The notes below the pieces were generated by a model. It worked only from the letters and a program-made list of their open reading frames with translations, was not told the origin of the DNA and did not search any database. DNA of 22,899 bases from a virus. Each line of letters starts with the position of its first letter. Position 1 is the stretch's first letter. Where the stretch lies: positions 1 through 22,899 of the IMG/VR virus record IMGVR_UViG_3300037491_000053. One strand, 5' to 3'. The position numbers and the translations under genes are program-made. This document shows, one piece after another, positions 13,214 to 19,825 of the stretch.

Positions 13214-13639
13214 GTGACCCCTTACGACATGAGCGCCGAATTCGCCGAGGCGTACGGTATCGAGCAGATCGCGTTCGACGGCAGCGCCGGCGTGGCCACA
13301 AGCATTCTCTTTCGCGCCGACACGGTGGGCAACAGCGGCAATCAGCTGACCAACGTCCTGTGGGAGCTGCTGCGCGCCGTCGAGGCCGGCGGCGAACGCG
13401 CCGACCTGCTCGGCCCGTACCGCACGGTCGCCCAGGCCCTGGGCGAACTGATCCTCGGCGCCTACCAGGCCGCGTACGTGCTGGGACTGTTCCGCATCGA
13501 CGAGATCATCGAGAAGATCCACGAGTCTCAGATGTCTGCCCTCGACGAAAACGGCCCCGTGGTCCGCGTCGACGGCAAGGTCCTCAAAGCGCCCGGCTAC
13601 CACCGGCCGCAGATCGGCGAATACGCCCAGCTCCCCTAG
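13214..13639 (+). CDS. MazG / phosphoribosyl-ATP pyrophosphohydrolase-like protein, likely inactive, 141 aa
   Basis: The C-terminus carries the signature of phage and bacterial MazG-like proteins: a helix ending in IHESQMSALDE (102-112; usual form HRSNMSKLDEDG) followed by a strand and DGKVLKAPGY (120-129; usual form DGKVLKGPNY). The helix with ELILGAYQAAYVLGL (78-92) matches the DLLYVxYGTA helix. Active members need EExxE and a downstream Asp; here the first is replaced by LWELLRAVE and the Asp by Glu, so pyrophosphohydrolase activity is uncertain. GTG start at 13214, with GAGGAG nine bases upstream. Family membership is fairly firm, activity is not. Confidence 0.78.
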   Translation: MTPYDMSAEFAEAYGIEQIAFDGSAGVATSILFRADTVGNSGNQLTNVLWELLRAVEAGGERADLLGPYRTVAQALGELILGAYQAAYVLGLFRIDEIIEKIHESQMSALDENGPVVRVDGKVLKAPGYHRPQIGEYAQLP

Positions 13640-13717
13640 ATGGCGATATTCACGCCGTAACATCGCCCGCCTCGGGCTACCTACGCTGGCCGTAGCCTTA
13701 GGGACAGGAGATTGACC

Positions 13718-13906
13718 ATGGCCAGCACCAAGCCGAACGCCGAGCCGGCCAAGAACGAGCCGGCCGAATCGGCGCCCGCGTGCAGCAACCACCCGGACCG
13801 CCCGGCGGTTCTGTCGACCGACGGCATCAAGCACGCCGTGCTGCATTTCTGCGCGGAGTGCGAGGCGGTCTACGAGAAGACCCGGCCGAAGGGCCGCGGG
13901 GTCTGA
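13718..13906 (+). CDS. Small zinc-finger-like protein, 62 aa
   Basis: A disordered, Pro/Glu/Ala-rich N-terminus leads into C22-x2-H25 (CSNHPDRPAV) and C45-x2-C48 (HFCAECEAVY), a likely zinc knuckle. The start is ATG at 13718 because ACAGGAG lies seven bases upstream; a TTG six bases earlier is too close to that site. It has its own 78-bp leader after the MazG-like gene and is followed after one base by the KTSC gene. Role unknown. Confidence 0.72.
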   Translation: MASTKPNAEPAKNEPAESAPACSNHPDRPAVLSTDGIKHAVLHFCAECEAVYEKTRPKGRGV

Positions 13907-13907
13907 G

Positions 13908-14534
13908 ATGCCCAGGCCTCGTCGTCCCCGGATGCCGCGCCCCGGGCCGAACAAGCGCGGGGCCGCCGGCGCGGCCTGGGACCGGTTCGTCGGCGGCGGG
14001 GGCTTCGGCGCCGGAGGGTTCGGCAAGGTCGGCTACGACGAAGGCGGCCAGCCGCCGCCCGGCCGGGAGATCAGGAAGTTCCCCGTACGCCGTCATGAGC
14101 CGCCCTTCGCGGTCGGGCGGGCCGCGGTCACCGGCGACACCCAGGAAGACATCATCGCCCGCGCACGCGAGCGCGACCGGGACAACCGCCGCCAGCGCAC
14201 CACCGAGGGCATGAAGGCCCTGCGACAAGGTGACGATTCACTGCTGCTGAACGTCGATCTGGCCTCGCGCAGCTCGAACCCGGCGCGCCCGCGTGCGATC
14301 TCCGCCGGCTACGACTCGAAGGCGCAGACCGTGCGCATCCGTTTCCGGCCCCAGCCGCGTTATCCCAGCGGCGCGCTCTACGAGTACTACGGCGTTCCCC
14401 GCAACGTCTGGAAGAATTTCCTGCGCGCACCGTCCCCGGGGAGGTTCATCAGCAGAGTTCTCGATACGTACCCGTATACGCGTGTCGACGACGACTTTCG
14501 ACCCACCGGCATGTTCCAGGAGCTCGACCTGTGA
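13908..14534 (+). CDS. KTSC-domain protein, 208 aa
   Basis: The C-terminal part (about 120-186) fits the KTSC domain: a strand with AISAGYDSKAQTVRIRF, a YEYYGVP motif (158-164), a VWKNFLRAPSPGRFI helix-and-turn (167-181). KTSC domains are small and of unknown function, often found in phages and in fusion with nucleases or toxins. The N-terminal 60 residues are basic, glycine-rich and disordered (GGGGFGAGGFGKVGY), and 75-110 are helical. ATG at 13908 follows the upstream stop by one base and its own stop overlaps the next GTG. The domain call is good; the role is unknown. Confidence 0.8.
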   Translation: MPRPRRPRMPRPGPNKRGAAGAAWDRFVGGGGFGAGGFGKVGYDEGGQPPPGREIRKFPVRRHEPPFAVGRAAVTGDTQEDIIARARERDRDNRRQRTTEGMKALRQGDDSLLLNVDLASRSSNPARPRAISAGYDSKAQTVRIRFRPQPRYPSGALYEYYGVPRNVWKNFLRAPSPGRFISRVLDTYPYTRVDDDFRPTGMFQELDL

Positions 14535-14821
14535 GATACCTCTCCGTCAAGCCGGTCATTTCGCGGACCGGCACGCTGCCGTACTGGCCGCGCCTCTATC
14601 GCACGGTCTGCCAGGAAGTCGACGTTCCGTTCCGCACCGACCGGCGCGCCCTGGTCGTCCGGCTGACCGGTCAGCATGGTCTCGTCTTCGCGGTGCTGCG
14701 CCACCGCGGCGTCGTCGATGAGGACGCGGCCCTCAAAGAGGTTGGCATGCGCACGTACGGGCCTTGGAAGGCCAGCGCCGCTGAGCGTGAAGAATCGGGG
14801 TCGGCCACGTCATGCGCCTGA
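14531..14821 (+). CDS. Hypothetical protein, 96 aa
   Basis: Begins with a strand-rich segment (SVKPVISRTGTLPYW) and contains a TDRRALVVRLTGQHGLVFAV stretch, followed by a helix-like HRGVVDEDAALKEVG. No membrane segment or catalytic motif is clear. GTG start at 14531 overlaps the KTSC stop (GTGA), so translation is probably coupled, and its last ten bases overlap the next gene. Not recognised. Confidence 0.68.
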   Translation: MRYLSVKPVISRTGTLPYWPRLYRTVCQEVDVPFRTDRRALVVRLTGQHGLVFAVLRHRGVVDEDAALKEVGMRTYGPWKASAAEREESGSATSCA

Positions 14822-15039
14822 TCGAGACGCTGGACGACGCCCGCATGCGCCGTCGCGTACGCCGCCTGACGCCGCAGGCCATGCACGACTGGATGGTGAC
14901 CACGCTCAACGGGTTGCATGGCGCATGGCGCGAATACGAGAAATCCGGGGCCGATGCAGCACTTGATGAAATTCACGCCGGGCTGCGCGCCGCGGCGGCG
15001 CTGCACGCCGGGCTGAGTGGTAGAAAGCCGCGGTCGTAG
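14812..15039 (+). CDS. Small helical protein, 75 aa
   Basis: Strongly helical and charged (MRLIETLDDARMRRRVRRLT; MHDWMVTTLNGLHGAWREYE; ALDEIHAGLRAAAALHAGL). It could be a dimeric helical adaptor, but nothing specific is recognised. It overlaps the upstream gene by ten bases. Its stop codon lies inside the hairpin 15025-15045, which also covers the stop of the converging gene. Confidence 0.68.
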   Translation: MRLIETLDDARMRRRVRRLTPQAMHDWMVTTLNGLHGAWREYEKSGADAALDEIHAGLRAAAALHAGLSGRKPRS

Positions 15040-15045
15040 CGGCTT
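15025..15045. terminator. Bidirectional terminator overlapping two stop codons
   Basis: AAGCCGC (15025-15031) pairs perfectly with GCGGCTT (15039-15045) around a seven-base loop, with A residues before the stem and TTAAA after it. It includes the TAG of the rightward gene (15037-15039) and abuts the TAA of the leftward gene (15044-15046). The symmetry suits a hairpin serving both converging transcripts, although the T runs are short. Confidence 0.6.
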
Positions 15046-15235
15046 AAAGCACGAGCACGGCGAGCACGACCGCCGTGATGATCATCGCCAGGACGCCGAG
15101 CACGGCGTAGCCGCGCTGCACGTCGTTCATCGCCAGCAGCTGCCGGCGTACACGGCGGCCCGCCGCCTCGCCGACGACCCAGCCCCCCACAGCCATCAGG
15201 TCGTCCCGCACCTCGTGCCGCTCACCGAATCCCAA
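15044..15235 (-). CDS. Small membrane-anchored protein, 63 aa
   Basis: A charged N-terminal half (GFGERHEVRDDLMAVGGW) and a single C-terminal hydrophobic helix (YAVLGVLAMIITAVVLAVLV), so probably a tail-anchored membrane protein. TTG start at 15235 is chosen because GGGGAG lies six bases upstream. It is the last of three leftward genes and ends inside the shared terminator hairpin. The role is unknown; a holin- or antiholin-like membrane partner is possible but unsupported. Confidence 0.7.
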   Translation of the reverse strand: MGFGERHEVRDDLMAVGGWVVGEAAGRRVRRQLLAMNDVQRGYAVLGVLAMIITAVVLAVLVL

Positions 15236-15276
15236 GATCTACTCCCCAATCGAATAACAGTGCCCACAGTTTACAC

Positions 15277-15513
15277 CTAACGGGTTAACGCCGCCTGGAT
15301 TGCAGCGCGCGTGAGGCCGAATAATTCCGCGATCTCGCGAGGCTTTTTACGAGCTACCCAGTAGAGCTCGAAGACCACCGTGTCGCGCGGCGTGATGCCC
15401 GCGGCGCCGGCCACGGCACGGCAGGCGTTTGAGCAACACCGGCGTGGCGAACGGTCAGTTACGTCGCCAACCGGGTGACCGCACAGCTCACAGTACGCCG
15501 GCGGCCTCCTCAC
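15277..15513 (-). CDS. Zinc-finger plus helix-turn-helix protein, 78 aa
   Basis: N-terminal cysteines C8-x2-C11 and C26/C27-x3-C31 (CELCGHPVG, RRCCSNACRAV) form a probable zinc finger. The C-terminal half (DTVVFELYWVARKKPREIAE followed by LFGLTRAAIQAAL) has the pattern of a sigma-region-4 or MarR-like helix-turn-helix: helix, turn at FGLTRA, recognition helix. It is therefore a candidate DNA-binding regulator. GTG start at 15513 overlaps the upstream stop (GTGA) and has AAGGGA upstream. Neighbours and the divergent region upstream suggest it may regulate the packaging genes, but this is inferred. Confidence 0.74.
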   Translation of the reverse strand: MRRPPAYCELCGHPVGDVTDRSPRRCCSNACRAVAGAAGITPRDTVVFELYWVARKKPREIAELFGLTRAAIQAALTR

Positions 15514-15749
15514 GGCGCCATCCCTTGGAGCGCGGTGCCGATTTCACTCACCAGTGTGAATGGGATGAGATAAACCGCCGCGGTGTACCGCTCCTGCTGG
15601 ACCACCCAGTCGCGCAACGCGATGTACGGGCGGCCACCGATGCTGACGCGCAGCACGTGCACCTCGAGCCCCGGGGACTTGATCCACTTGTGCAGCAGCC
15701 GAGGCGGCCCGTCGAGGCCTTTGATCCAGTCATCGTCCTTCGAGGCCAC
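15510..15749 (-). CDS. Hypothetical protein, 79 aa
   Basis: Basic and aromatic at the start (ASKDDDWIKGLDGPPRLL HKW pattern) with a beta-rich centre (LEVHVLRVSIGGRPYIAL, then VVQQERYTAAVYLIPFTLV). Start is GTG at 15749 with GGAAGGA seven bases upstream. It is the first of three leftward genes and shares a divergent promoter region with the large terminase gene. No family is recognised. Confidence 0.68.
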   Translation of the reverse strand: MASKDDDWIKGLDGPPRLLHKWIKSPGLEVHVLRVSIGGRPYIALRDWVVQQERYTAAVYLIPFTLVSEIGTALQGMAP

Positions 15750-15889
15750 AGTGATGTCCTTCCGACGGTGCGGTTCGCCGACACCGTATAGGTTCCCGGC
15801 GACGAAATCGCCGTGGCACGCAGCACGCTAACAACGTCGTAAAAACCGCTCATAGCCTCAAAACATCCAGCTGTTGATGAGGCGGTGAG
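15750..15889. promoter_or_regulatory. Divergent region before the terminase gene
   Basis: This 140-bp gap should hold promoters for the leftward trio and for the rightward packaging genes. An inverted repeat CGGCGA/TCGCCG around CGAAA (15797-15813) is visible and could be an operator for the neighbouring helix-turn-helix protein. A TATA-like run (CCTATACGG on the minus strand) is the best -10 candidate for the leftward unit. Neither promoter can be assigned firmly. Confidence 0.42.
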
Positions 15890-17464
15890 ATGGGCGAGGT
15901 CCTGGCCGAGGCGGTCTCGGAGCACTACTCCGACGACACCGACGACGAGCGCGCGGCCCGCCGCGCCACCGAAGTCGTGCTCGACCCCTATTCGCAGAAG
16001 ACCGTCGATCACGTCGTCTCGCGCATGCTGGTCGTCGTCGACGAGGTCTCCGGCCACCCGCTGCGCCCCTACCAGATCCCGTTCGGCCGCCGCGTCATCG
16101 AGTCCCTGGTCATCGGCGATGGCGAGACGATCACCGCGCTGTTCAGCCGGCAGTCCGGCAAGAGCGAGACGGTCGCCGACCTTGTCGCCGCCTGCATGAT
16201 CATGTTTCCGCGGCTGGCCCCGATCTACCCGGAACTGCTCGGTAAGTACTCCGAGGGCATGTGGGTCGGCGCCTTCGCACCCGTGGATGAGCAGGCTGAC
16301 ACACTCTATGGGCGGATCGTCGAGCGCCTGACCTCCGATCGCGCCCTGGAGATCCTGGCGGACCCCGAGATCGACGAGAAGGCGCTTGGCCGCGGGCGCG
16401 AGCTGCGCCTGGTCAAGTGCGGCAGCCTGGTGCGCAAGACGACCTGCCACCCTCGGGCGAAAATCGAGGGCAGGACATACCACCTCATTCTGATCGACGA
16501 GGCCCAGGACGCCGACGAACGCGTGGTCAACAAGTCGATCTCCCCGATGGGCGCGGCCACGAACGCCACCAGCGTCTGGACCGGGACCCCGACCTACACC
16601 AAGGGCGTTTTCTTCAGGCAGATCGCCAAGAACAAGCGGAGCAACGGCGGCCGGAAAAGCCGCCAGAACCATTTCGAGGCCGACTGGAAGACGGTCGCGA
16701 AGTCGAATGCGAATTACAAGAAATTCGTCCTCAAAGAGATGCTGCGCATCGGCGAGGACAGCGACGAGTTCCGCCTGAGCTATCGGCTCCAATGGCTCCT
16801 GGAGACCGGTATGTTCACCACGTCGCAGAGGATGGACGAGCTCGGCGACCTGTCCATGCAGGTCGTGCAGTACTGGTTCAAATCACCCGTCCTGGTCGGT
16901 ATCGACCCGGCCCGCAAGCAGGACTCGACGATCGTCACGGTGGTCTGGGTCGCCTGGGACCACCCCGACGAGTACGGCATGTACCAGCACCGCATCCTCA
17001 ACTGGTTGGACCTGACCGGCCTGGACTGGGAGGAGCAGTATTTTCGCATCACGGATTTTCTGAGCCATTACGCCGTGCTGGCCATCGGTGTGGACTCCGG
17101 CGGGGTGGGCGACGTCTTCGCCTCGCGGCTTCGTGTCCTGATGCCCGGCGTCGACATCGTCGACATGCCCGCGGATCGCGGTGCCCAGTCGAAACGCTGG
17201 AAGCACCTGATGAGCCTGATGTCCTCCGGCAACGTCGGCTGGCCGGCGCACGCGAAGACCCGCCGGCTGCGCACGTGGCGTCGTTTCCGGGCCCAGATGG
17301 AGGACGCCGAGCTGAAGTACGAGGGGCCGAACGTGATCGTCTCCGCGCCGCGCGAGGCGGACGCGCACGACGACTACGTGGACAGCCTGGCCAACGCGTG
17401 CGCGCTGACCGTCGACATGATCATGCCCGAGGTCGAGCAGACCAACGACGTCTTCGGCCGGTAG
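15890..17464 (+). CDS. terL: Terminase large subunit (packaging ATPase-nuclease), 524 aa
   Basis: Motor that cuts concatemeric DNA and drives it into the prohead through the portal. ATPase features: Walker A-like SRQSGKSE (86-93), Walker B LILIDEAQ (199-206) with catalytic Glu, and coupling motif SVWTGTP (228-234). Nuclease features (RNase H-like): GIDPARKQDS with Asp at 339, GVDSGG with Asp at 402, and HDDYVDS (493-499). Length is typical. The ATG at 15890 has GAGGCGGTGAG overlapping or just upstream. No small terminase is recognised nearby, so one of the unassigned small proteins probably fills that role. An 18-bp direct repeat follows the stop codon. Confidence 0.96.
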   Translation: MGEVLAEAVSEHYSDDTDDERAARRATEVVLDPYSQKTVDHVVSRMLVVVDEVSGHPLRPYQIPFGRRVIESLVIGDGETITALFSRQSGKSETVADLVAACMIMFPRLAPIYPELLGKYSEGMWVGAFAPVDEQADTLYGRIVERLTSDRALEILADPEIDEKALGRGRELRLVKCGSLVRKTTCHPRAKIEGRTYHLILIDEAQDADERVVNKSISPMGAATNATSVWTGTPTYTKGVFFRQIAKNKRSNGGRKSRQNHFEADWKTVAKSNANYKKFVLKEMLRIGEDSDEFRLSYRLQWLLETGMFTTSQRMDELGDLSMQVVQYWFKSPVLVGIDPARKQDSTIVTVVWVAWDHPDEYGMYQHRILNWLDLTGLDWEEQYFRITDFLSHYAVLAIGVDSGGVGDVFASRLRVLMPGVDIVDMPADRGAQSKRWKHLMSLMSSGNVGWPAHAKTRRLRTWRRFRAQMEDAELKYEGPNVIVSAPREADAHDDYVDSLANACALTVDMIMPEVEQTNDVFGR

Positions 17465-17515
17465 ACCGCGAGGAATGTATACGTTCCTGAAGGTGGCACC
17501 GCGAGGAATGTATAC
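17465..17515 (+). repeat. 18-bp direct repeat downstream of terL
   Basis: ACCGCGAGGAATGTATAC occurs exactly twice, at 17465-17482 and 17498-17515, 33 bases apart (about three helical turns). The first copy continues into GTTCCT, giving an almost perfect 18-bp palindrome (AGGAA-x-GTATAC-x-TTCCT). Spacing by about three turns suggests cooperative protein binding. Confidence 0.7.
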
Positions 17516-17643
17516 CGTCGCCCCTAATAAGCGCCGATCAGGTGTGGATATCCTGGGGACAACATGCGCTCGTCACACGCCGAGCCGACACCTCCGTAGC
17601 TAGATCGTCGCATCGCGGATCTCTAGGGAAGGGACCACCGGCC
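17516..17643 (+). promoter_or_regulatory. Leader region before the beta-rich protein gene
   Basis: This stretch contains GGATATCC (17546-17553) within a GTGGATATCCTGG run and a CTAGATC / GATCTCTAG inverted repeat close to the start codon. It follows the 18-bp repeats and precedes a gene with its own terminator, so a promoter should lie here. No convincing -10/-35 pair can be identified. Confidence 0.4.
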
Positions 17644-18060
17644 ATGACCGTAGCGCTCTCCGAGTCGATCGGGGCCGTCGACGCCAATTTCACGATCGCC
17701 GAGGTCGGCTACCTCGCGACCCTGGTGTCCGGTCAGACGCTGACCGTGACCGACTCGACGCCGCTTTTCCAGCTGCCGTACCTGACGGCGACCGGCAAGG
17801 TCAAGCTGATCACGGAGGTCGCCTCGATCACCGGGGGCACCTCCCCGGGTGTGACCGTCAGCTACTACGAGAGCGTCGACGGGGGCACCACCTACAACGG
17901 CACCGCGGCCCTGACGTCCGGCGCACTGACCGCCACCGGCGCGACCTACAGCTCCGTGGCGAGCGGACCGGTCTTCAACGCCGGCAAGCTGACCTTCACC
18001 GTCACCGGCTCCCCCACCGGCATCGTGCTGTCGGTGTACCTGGCGGCCTGGAACAAGTAG
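17644..18060 (+). CDS. Beta-rich hypothetical protein, possible virion decoration protein, 138 aa
   Basis: Sequence is Thr/Ser/Gly/Val-rich with alternating hydrophobics, implying a beta sandwich (GKVKLITEVASITGGTSPG; GVTVSYYESVDGGTTYN; GIVLSVYLAAWNK). It lacks Cys and has no signal peptide or membrane helix. The gene stands alone between a repeat-rich leader and a strong terminator, so it is probably strongly and separately transcribed, which fits a virion structural protein such as a capsid decoration protein. ATG at 17644 has AAGGGA upstream. Function is inferred from fold character and context only; a host-interaction or tail role is equally possible. Confidence 0.72.
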   Translation: MTVALSESIGAVDANFTIAEVGYLATLVSGQTLTVTDSTPLFQLPYLTATGKVKLITEVASITGGTSPGVTVSYYESVDGGTTYNGTAALTSGALTATGATYSSVASGPVFNAGKLTFTVTGSPTGIVLSVYLAAWNK

Positions 18061-18074
18061 GCCGGCGCGACCAC

Positions 18075-18103
18075 GCGGCCCCGGCCCAGCCGGGGCCGCT
18101 TTC
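18075..18103 (+). terminator. Strong intrinsic terminator
   Basis: A perfect 11-bp stem GCGGCCCCGGC (18075-18085) and GCCGGGGCCGC (18089-18099) with a CCA loop, followed by TTTCG. It lies 14 bases after the stop of the beta-rich protein gene. It is the clearest rightward terminator in the window and implies that the following genes use a separate promoter. Confidence 0.85.
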
Positions 18104-18184
18104 GCATGCAATTACATGTCTTAACATCACGTAATTGGCTTTATCTAGCCTGATGGCGATCCCCCGTAGTCGCCAGGAGCCCGG
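18104..18184 (+). promoter_or_regulatory. Promoter/leader region of the HNH-to-portal operon
   Basis: An AT-rich stretch with a perfect CAATTAC/GTAATTG inverted repeat (18109-18115 and 18131-18137) and a second one, GGCGA/TCGCC (18155-18174), lies directly after the terminator and before the HNH gene. TTAACA at 18121-18126 and TTATCT at 18141-18146 could be promoter hexamers. As the only gap after a terminator it is the likely promoter for genes to the right. Confidence 0.5.
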
Positions 18185-18631
18185 ATGACCGCCGCGCATG
18201 ATCAAAGACTGACGATCCATCTGCTCGCGCACGTCCCCGAGCACGCCCCCCGTGCGAGCGACCCGCACTACCACCTGTTCGAGCGGGCCAAGGCACGCCT
18301 GAAGCGCCAGGGCCTGTGGAAGTGCGTCGTCGGCGACGACCTGTGCTGCGGCGAACCCGAGCTGCACCACACCCACGTCGAGTTCTCCCAGATCAACGCC
18401 GCCGACCCGGACAAGCTCGAACAGGCCCTGGGCCTGCACTTCGAGAACGACGAGGACTTCCAGGCCTGGGTCGAGTCCCCCGGCAACCTCGAAGTGCTCT
18501 GCGTTGCGCATCACCGGACCCATTACGGCGTGCACGTCGTGCCCAGCGCTCTGTGGGAGCAACTGCGCTGGCACCGCGCCGGCGCGCCGGCACCGGTGGA
18601 GTTCGTTCCCGCGCGAACCGCGGAGCAGTAA
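18185..18631 (+). CDS. HNH endonuclease, 148 aa
   Basis: HNH nucleases cut DNA with a beta-beta-alpha metal finger. The expected residues are present: GEPELHHTH (56-64) with the His-His pair, GNLEVLC (100-106) carrying the central Asn and zinc Cys, and HHRTHYGVH (109-117) with the last His residues. C47, C54 and C55 could complete a zinc site with C106. Length (148) is usual for phage HNH proteins near terminases, where they can assist packaging cleavage by the large terminase. ATG at 18185 has AGGAG five bases upstream. Family is strong; a packaging role, rather than homing, is inferred from position. Confidence 0.88.
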   Translation: MTAAHDQRLTIHLLAHVPEHAPRASDPHYHLFERAKARLKRQGLWKCVVGDDLCCGEPELHHTHVEFSQINAADPDKLEQALGLHFENDEDFQAWVESPGNLEVLCVAHHRTHYGVHVVPSALWEQLRWHRAGAPAPVEFVPARTAEQ

Positions 18632-18894
18632 TGCACTGGCTCTCGCATTTCCTCGGACTGGACAACGAATCAGGGCCCATCTATGCCTTCTGGTCCGGGT
18701 TCGGCTCGGACATCGGAGAGCTCGCTATCATCGGCGCCCTGTGGGCCGGCGTGCGCAAGCACAACTGCCATGTGCGCCGCTGCTGGCGGATCGGCCGGTT
18801 CACCGTCGAGGGCACGCCCTACGTCGTGTGCTCGCACCACCACCCCGATCGCGCCCCGACCCACGAGCAGATCCTGCGGGCGGCCGGCCGATGA
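18631..18894 (+). CDS. Conserved actinophage-type small protein with zinc-like cluster, 87 aa
   Basis: Starts MHWLSHFLGLDNESGP, has a hydrophobic segment (IYAFWSGFGSDIGELAIIGA, LW) and then NCHVRRCWRIGRFTVEGTPY followed by VVCSHHHPDR, with Cys/His residues suited to bind zinc. Very similar short proteins occur in many actinobacterial phages and prophages, from general knowledge. The TAATG overlap with the HNH stop suggests coupling. A membrane-associated role is possible. Function unknown. Confidence 0.76.
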   Translation: MHWLSHFLGLDNESGPIYAFWSGFGSDIGELAIIGALWAGVRKHNCHVRRCWRIGRFTVEGTPYVVCSHHHPDRAPTHEQILRAAGR

Positions 18895-19220
18895 CGCTCT
18901 TCGGATTGCCCGACGTCTTCCAGGTCTCGGCCGGGGCCCTGGTCGCCATCATCGTCGTCCTGGTCCTGACCGGTCGGCTGGTGCCGCGCCGCACGGTCGA
19001 CGACCTGCGCGCCGATCGCGACGCCCGCATCCTGGCCGCCAAAGAGCAGACCGAGTTGTGGAAACACGCGTACGAGTTGGCCGTCCAGAGCCGCCGCAGC
19101 GCGGACTCCCATGTGGACGAGCTGATGGAGGCCGCACGTGCCGCGGTTCAGGTCATCGAAGTCCTCCCCAACCTGTCGCCGGCCCACGAAGGGACGCGCG
19201 ATGCGCAGACGTCGACGTAA
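18891..19220 (+). CDS. Membrane-anchored coiled-coil protein, 109 aa
   Basis: One strong transmembrane helix near residues 12-30 (VSAGALVAIIVVLVLTGRLV), then an alpha-helical, charged stretch (RRTVDDLRADRDARILAAKE; LWKHAYELAVQSRRSADSHV) that looks like a coiled coil. Proteins with this order occur beside terminase genes in many actinophages. The ATG overlaps the previous stop (ATGA). Possibly a spanin-like, tail-tube or membrane-tethering protein; not established. Confidence 0.74.
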   Translation: MTLFGLPDVFQVSAGALVAIIVVLVLTGRLVPRRTVDDLRADRDARILAAKEQTELWKHAYELAVQSRRSADSHVDELMEAARAAVQVIEVLPNLSPAHEGTRDAQTST

Positions 19221-19452
19221 TCACAGCCCGCGCACCGACCGTGAGCAACGCGAGCTGGAGCAGGCGCAGGCGGCCGTTGCCGAGGAACTGCGAGCCCTGG
19301 AGGCGTCGCACCGTAAGACGCCCCAGGTCAAGAGCTACGGCCACAAGCTGCGCCGTATGCGCGAGGAGAACAATTTCAGCCTGCGTGTGCAGGAGATGCT
19401 AGAGGGGAGATACTCCGGTGCCGTCGATGAGACTCCTGATGGACCTGGCTAA
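19201..19452 (+). CDS. Small basic helical protein, 83 aa
   Basis: A very basic start (MRRRRRNHSPRTDREQRELE) then a long amphipathic helix (QAQAAVAEELRALEASHRKT), a basic middle (YGHKLRRMREENNF) and an acidic end. The profile suits a nucleic-acid-binding or assembly protein. ATG at 19201 has AAGGGA four bases upstream and overlaps the end of the upstream gene by 20 bases. The frame is open further upstream but that part is inside the neighbour. Function unknown. Confidence 0.68.
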   Translation: MRRRRRNHSPRTDREQRELEQAQAAVAEELRALEASHRKTPQVKSYGHKLRRMREENNFSLRVQEMLEGRYSGAVDETPDGPG

Positions 19453-19780
19453 CTATGACAACTCCGGAGTATTAGACGCGTTTTTCAGCTCCATCACCTT
19501 CCTGATCGGCTACAGCCTGCTGGCCAAGTGGTGGCGCCGCCCGGTCGGCCGGGCCGTCGCGGCGCTCGACGTCGCGTTGATCATCGCGCTGGCCCCCTTC
19601 GCCCTGCACGTTCTGTTCCATCTGAACCTCAGCCAGCTGTGGTTCGCCTGGTACTACGGCTCCGCGCTGCACCTGACCGCCCTGGTCACACTCAGCCGCC
19701 TGGTCGTGATCTGGACAGTCCAGCGCGAGTCGATCAGAGACGACCTAAGAGGCGGCAAACACCGGCCGATTAACAAGTAG
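19418..19780 (+). CDS. Membrane protein with three predicted helices, 120 aa
   Basis: Hydrophobic segments at about residues 20-38 (DAFFSSITFLIGYSLLAKW), 46-67 (VAALDVALIIALAPFALHVL) and 80-100 (SALHLTALVTLSRLVVIW), with a basic C-terminus (QRESIRDDLRGGKHRPINK). Start is GTG at 19418 with AGGGGAG about ten bases upstream; an ATG nine bases later is also possible. It overlaps the upstream gene by 35 bases. Position between terminase and portal and its small size would fit a holin or a membrane-associated packaging partner, but the sequence is not diagnostic. Confidence 0.72.
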   Translation: MPSMRLLMDLANYDNSGVLDAFFSSITFLIGYSLLAKWWRRPVGRAVAALDVALIIALAPFALHVLFHLNLSQLWFAWYYGSALHLTALVTLSRLVVIWTVQRESIRDDLRGGKHRPINK

Positions 19781-19825
19781 TTGTCATAAGAATTCAGAAT
19801 GAGAGGGACCGACCAGGAGGTTGAC

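Noticed and set aside
12881-14026. Long minus-strand open frame of 381 aa
   Set aside because: It lies opposite several plus-strand genes with good ribosome sites and recognisable motifs (MazG-like, KTSC). It has the Arg/Ala-rich composition of an antisense shadow in GC-rich DNA.
15548-16792. Long minus-strand open frame of 414 aa
   Set aside because: It is antisense to the large terminase gene, and has no ribosome site or family motif.
18075-18103. A tRNA gene or other structured RNA at the terminator after the beta-rich gene
   Set aside because: The sequence is a simple hairpin with T run, without tRNA arms. No tRNA-like T-loop was seen in the gaps I inspected.
18185-18631. HNH gene as a free-standing homing endonuclease of a second mobile element
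   Set aside because: It is in frame and coupled with its neighbours, of a length typical of packaging-associated HNH proteins, and no interrupted gene is seen beside it. Homing cannot be excluded.
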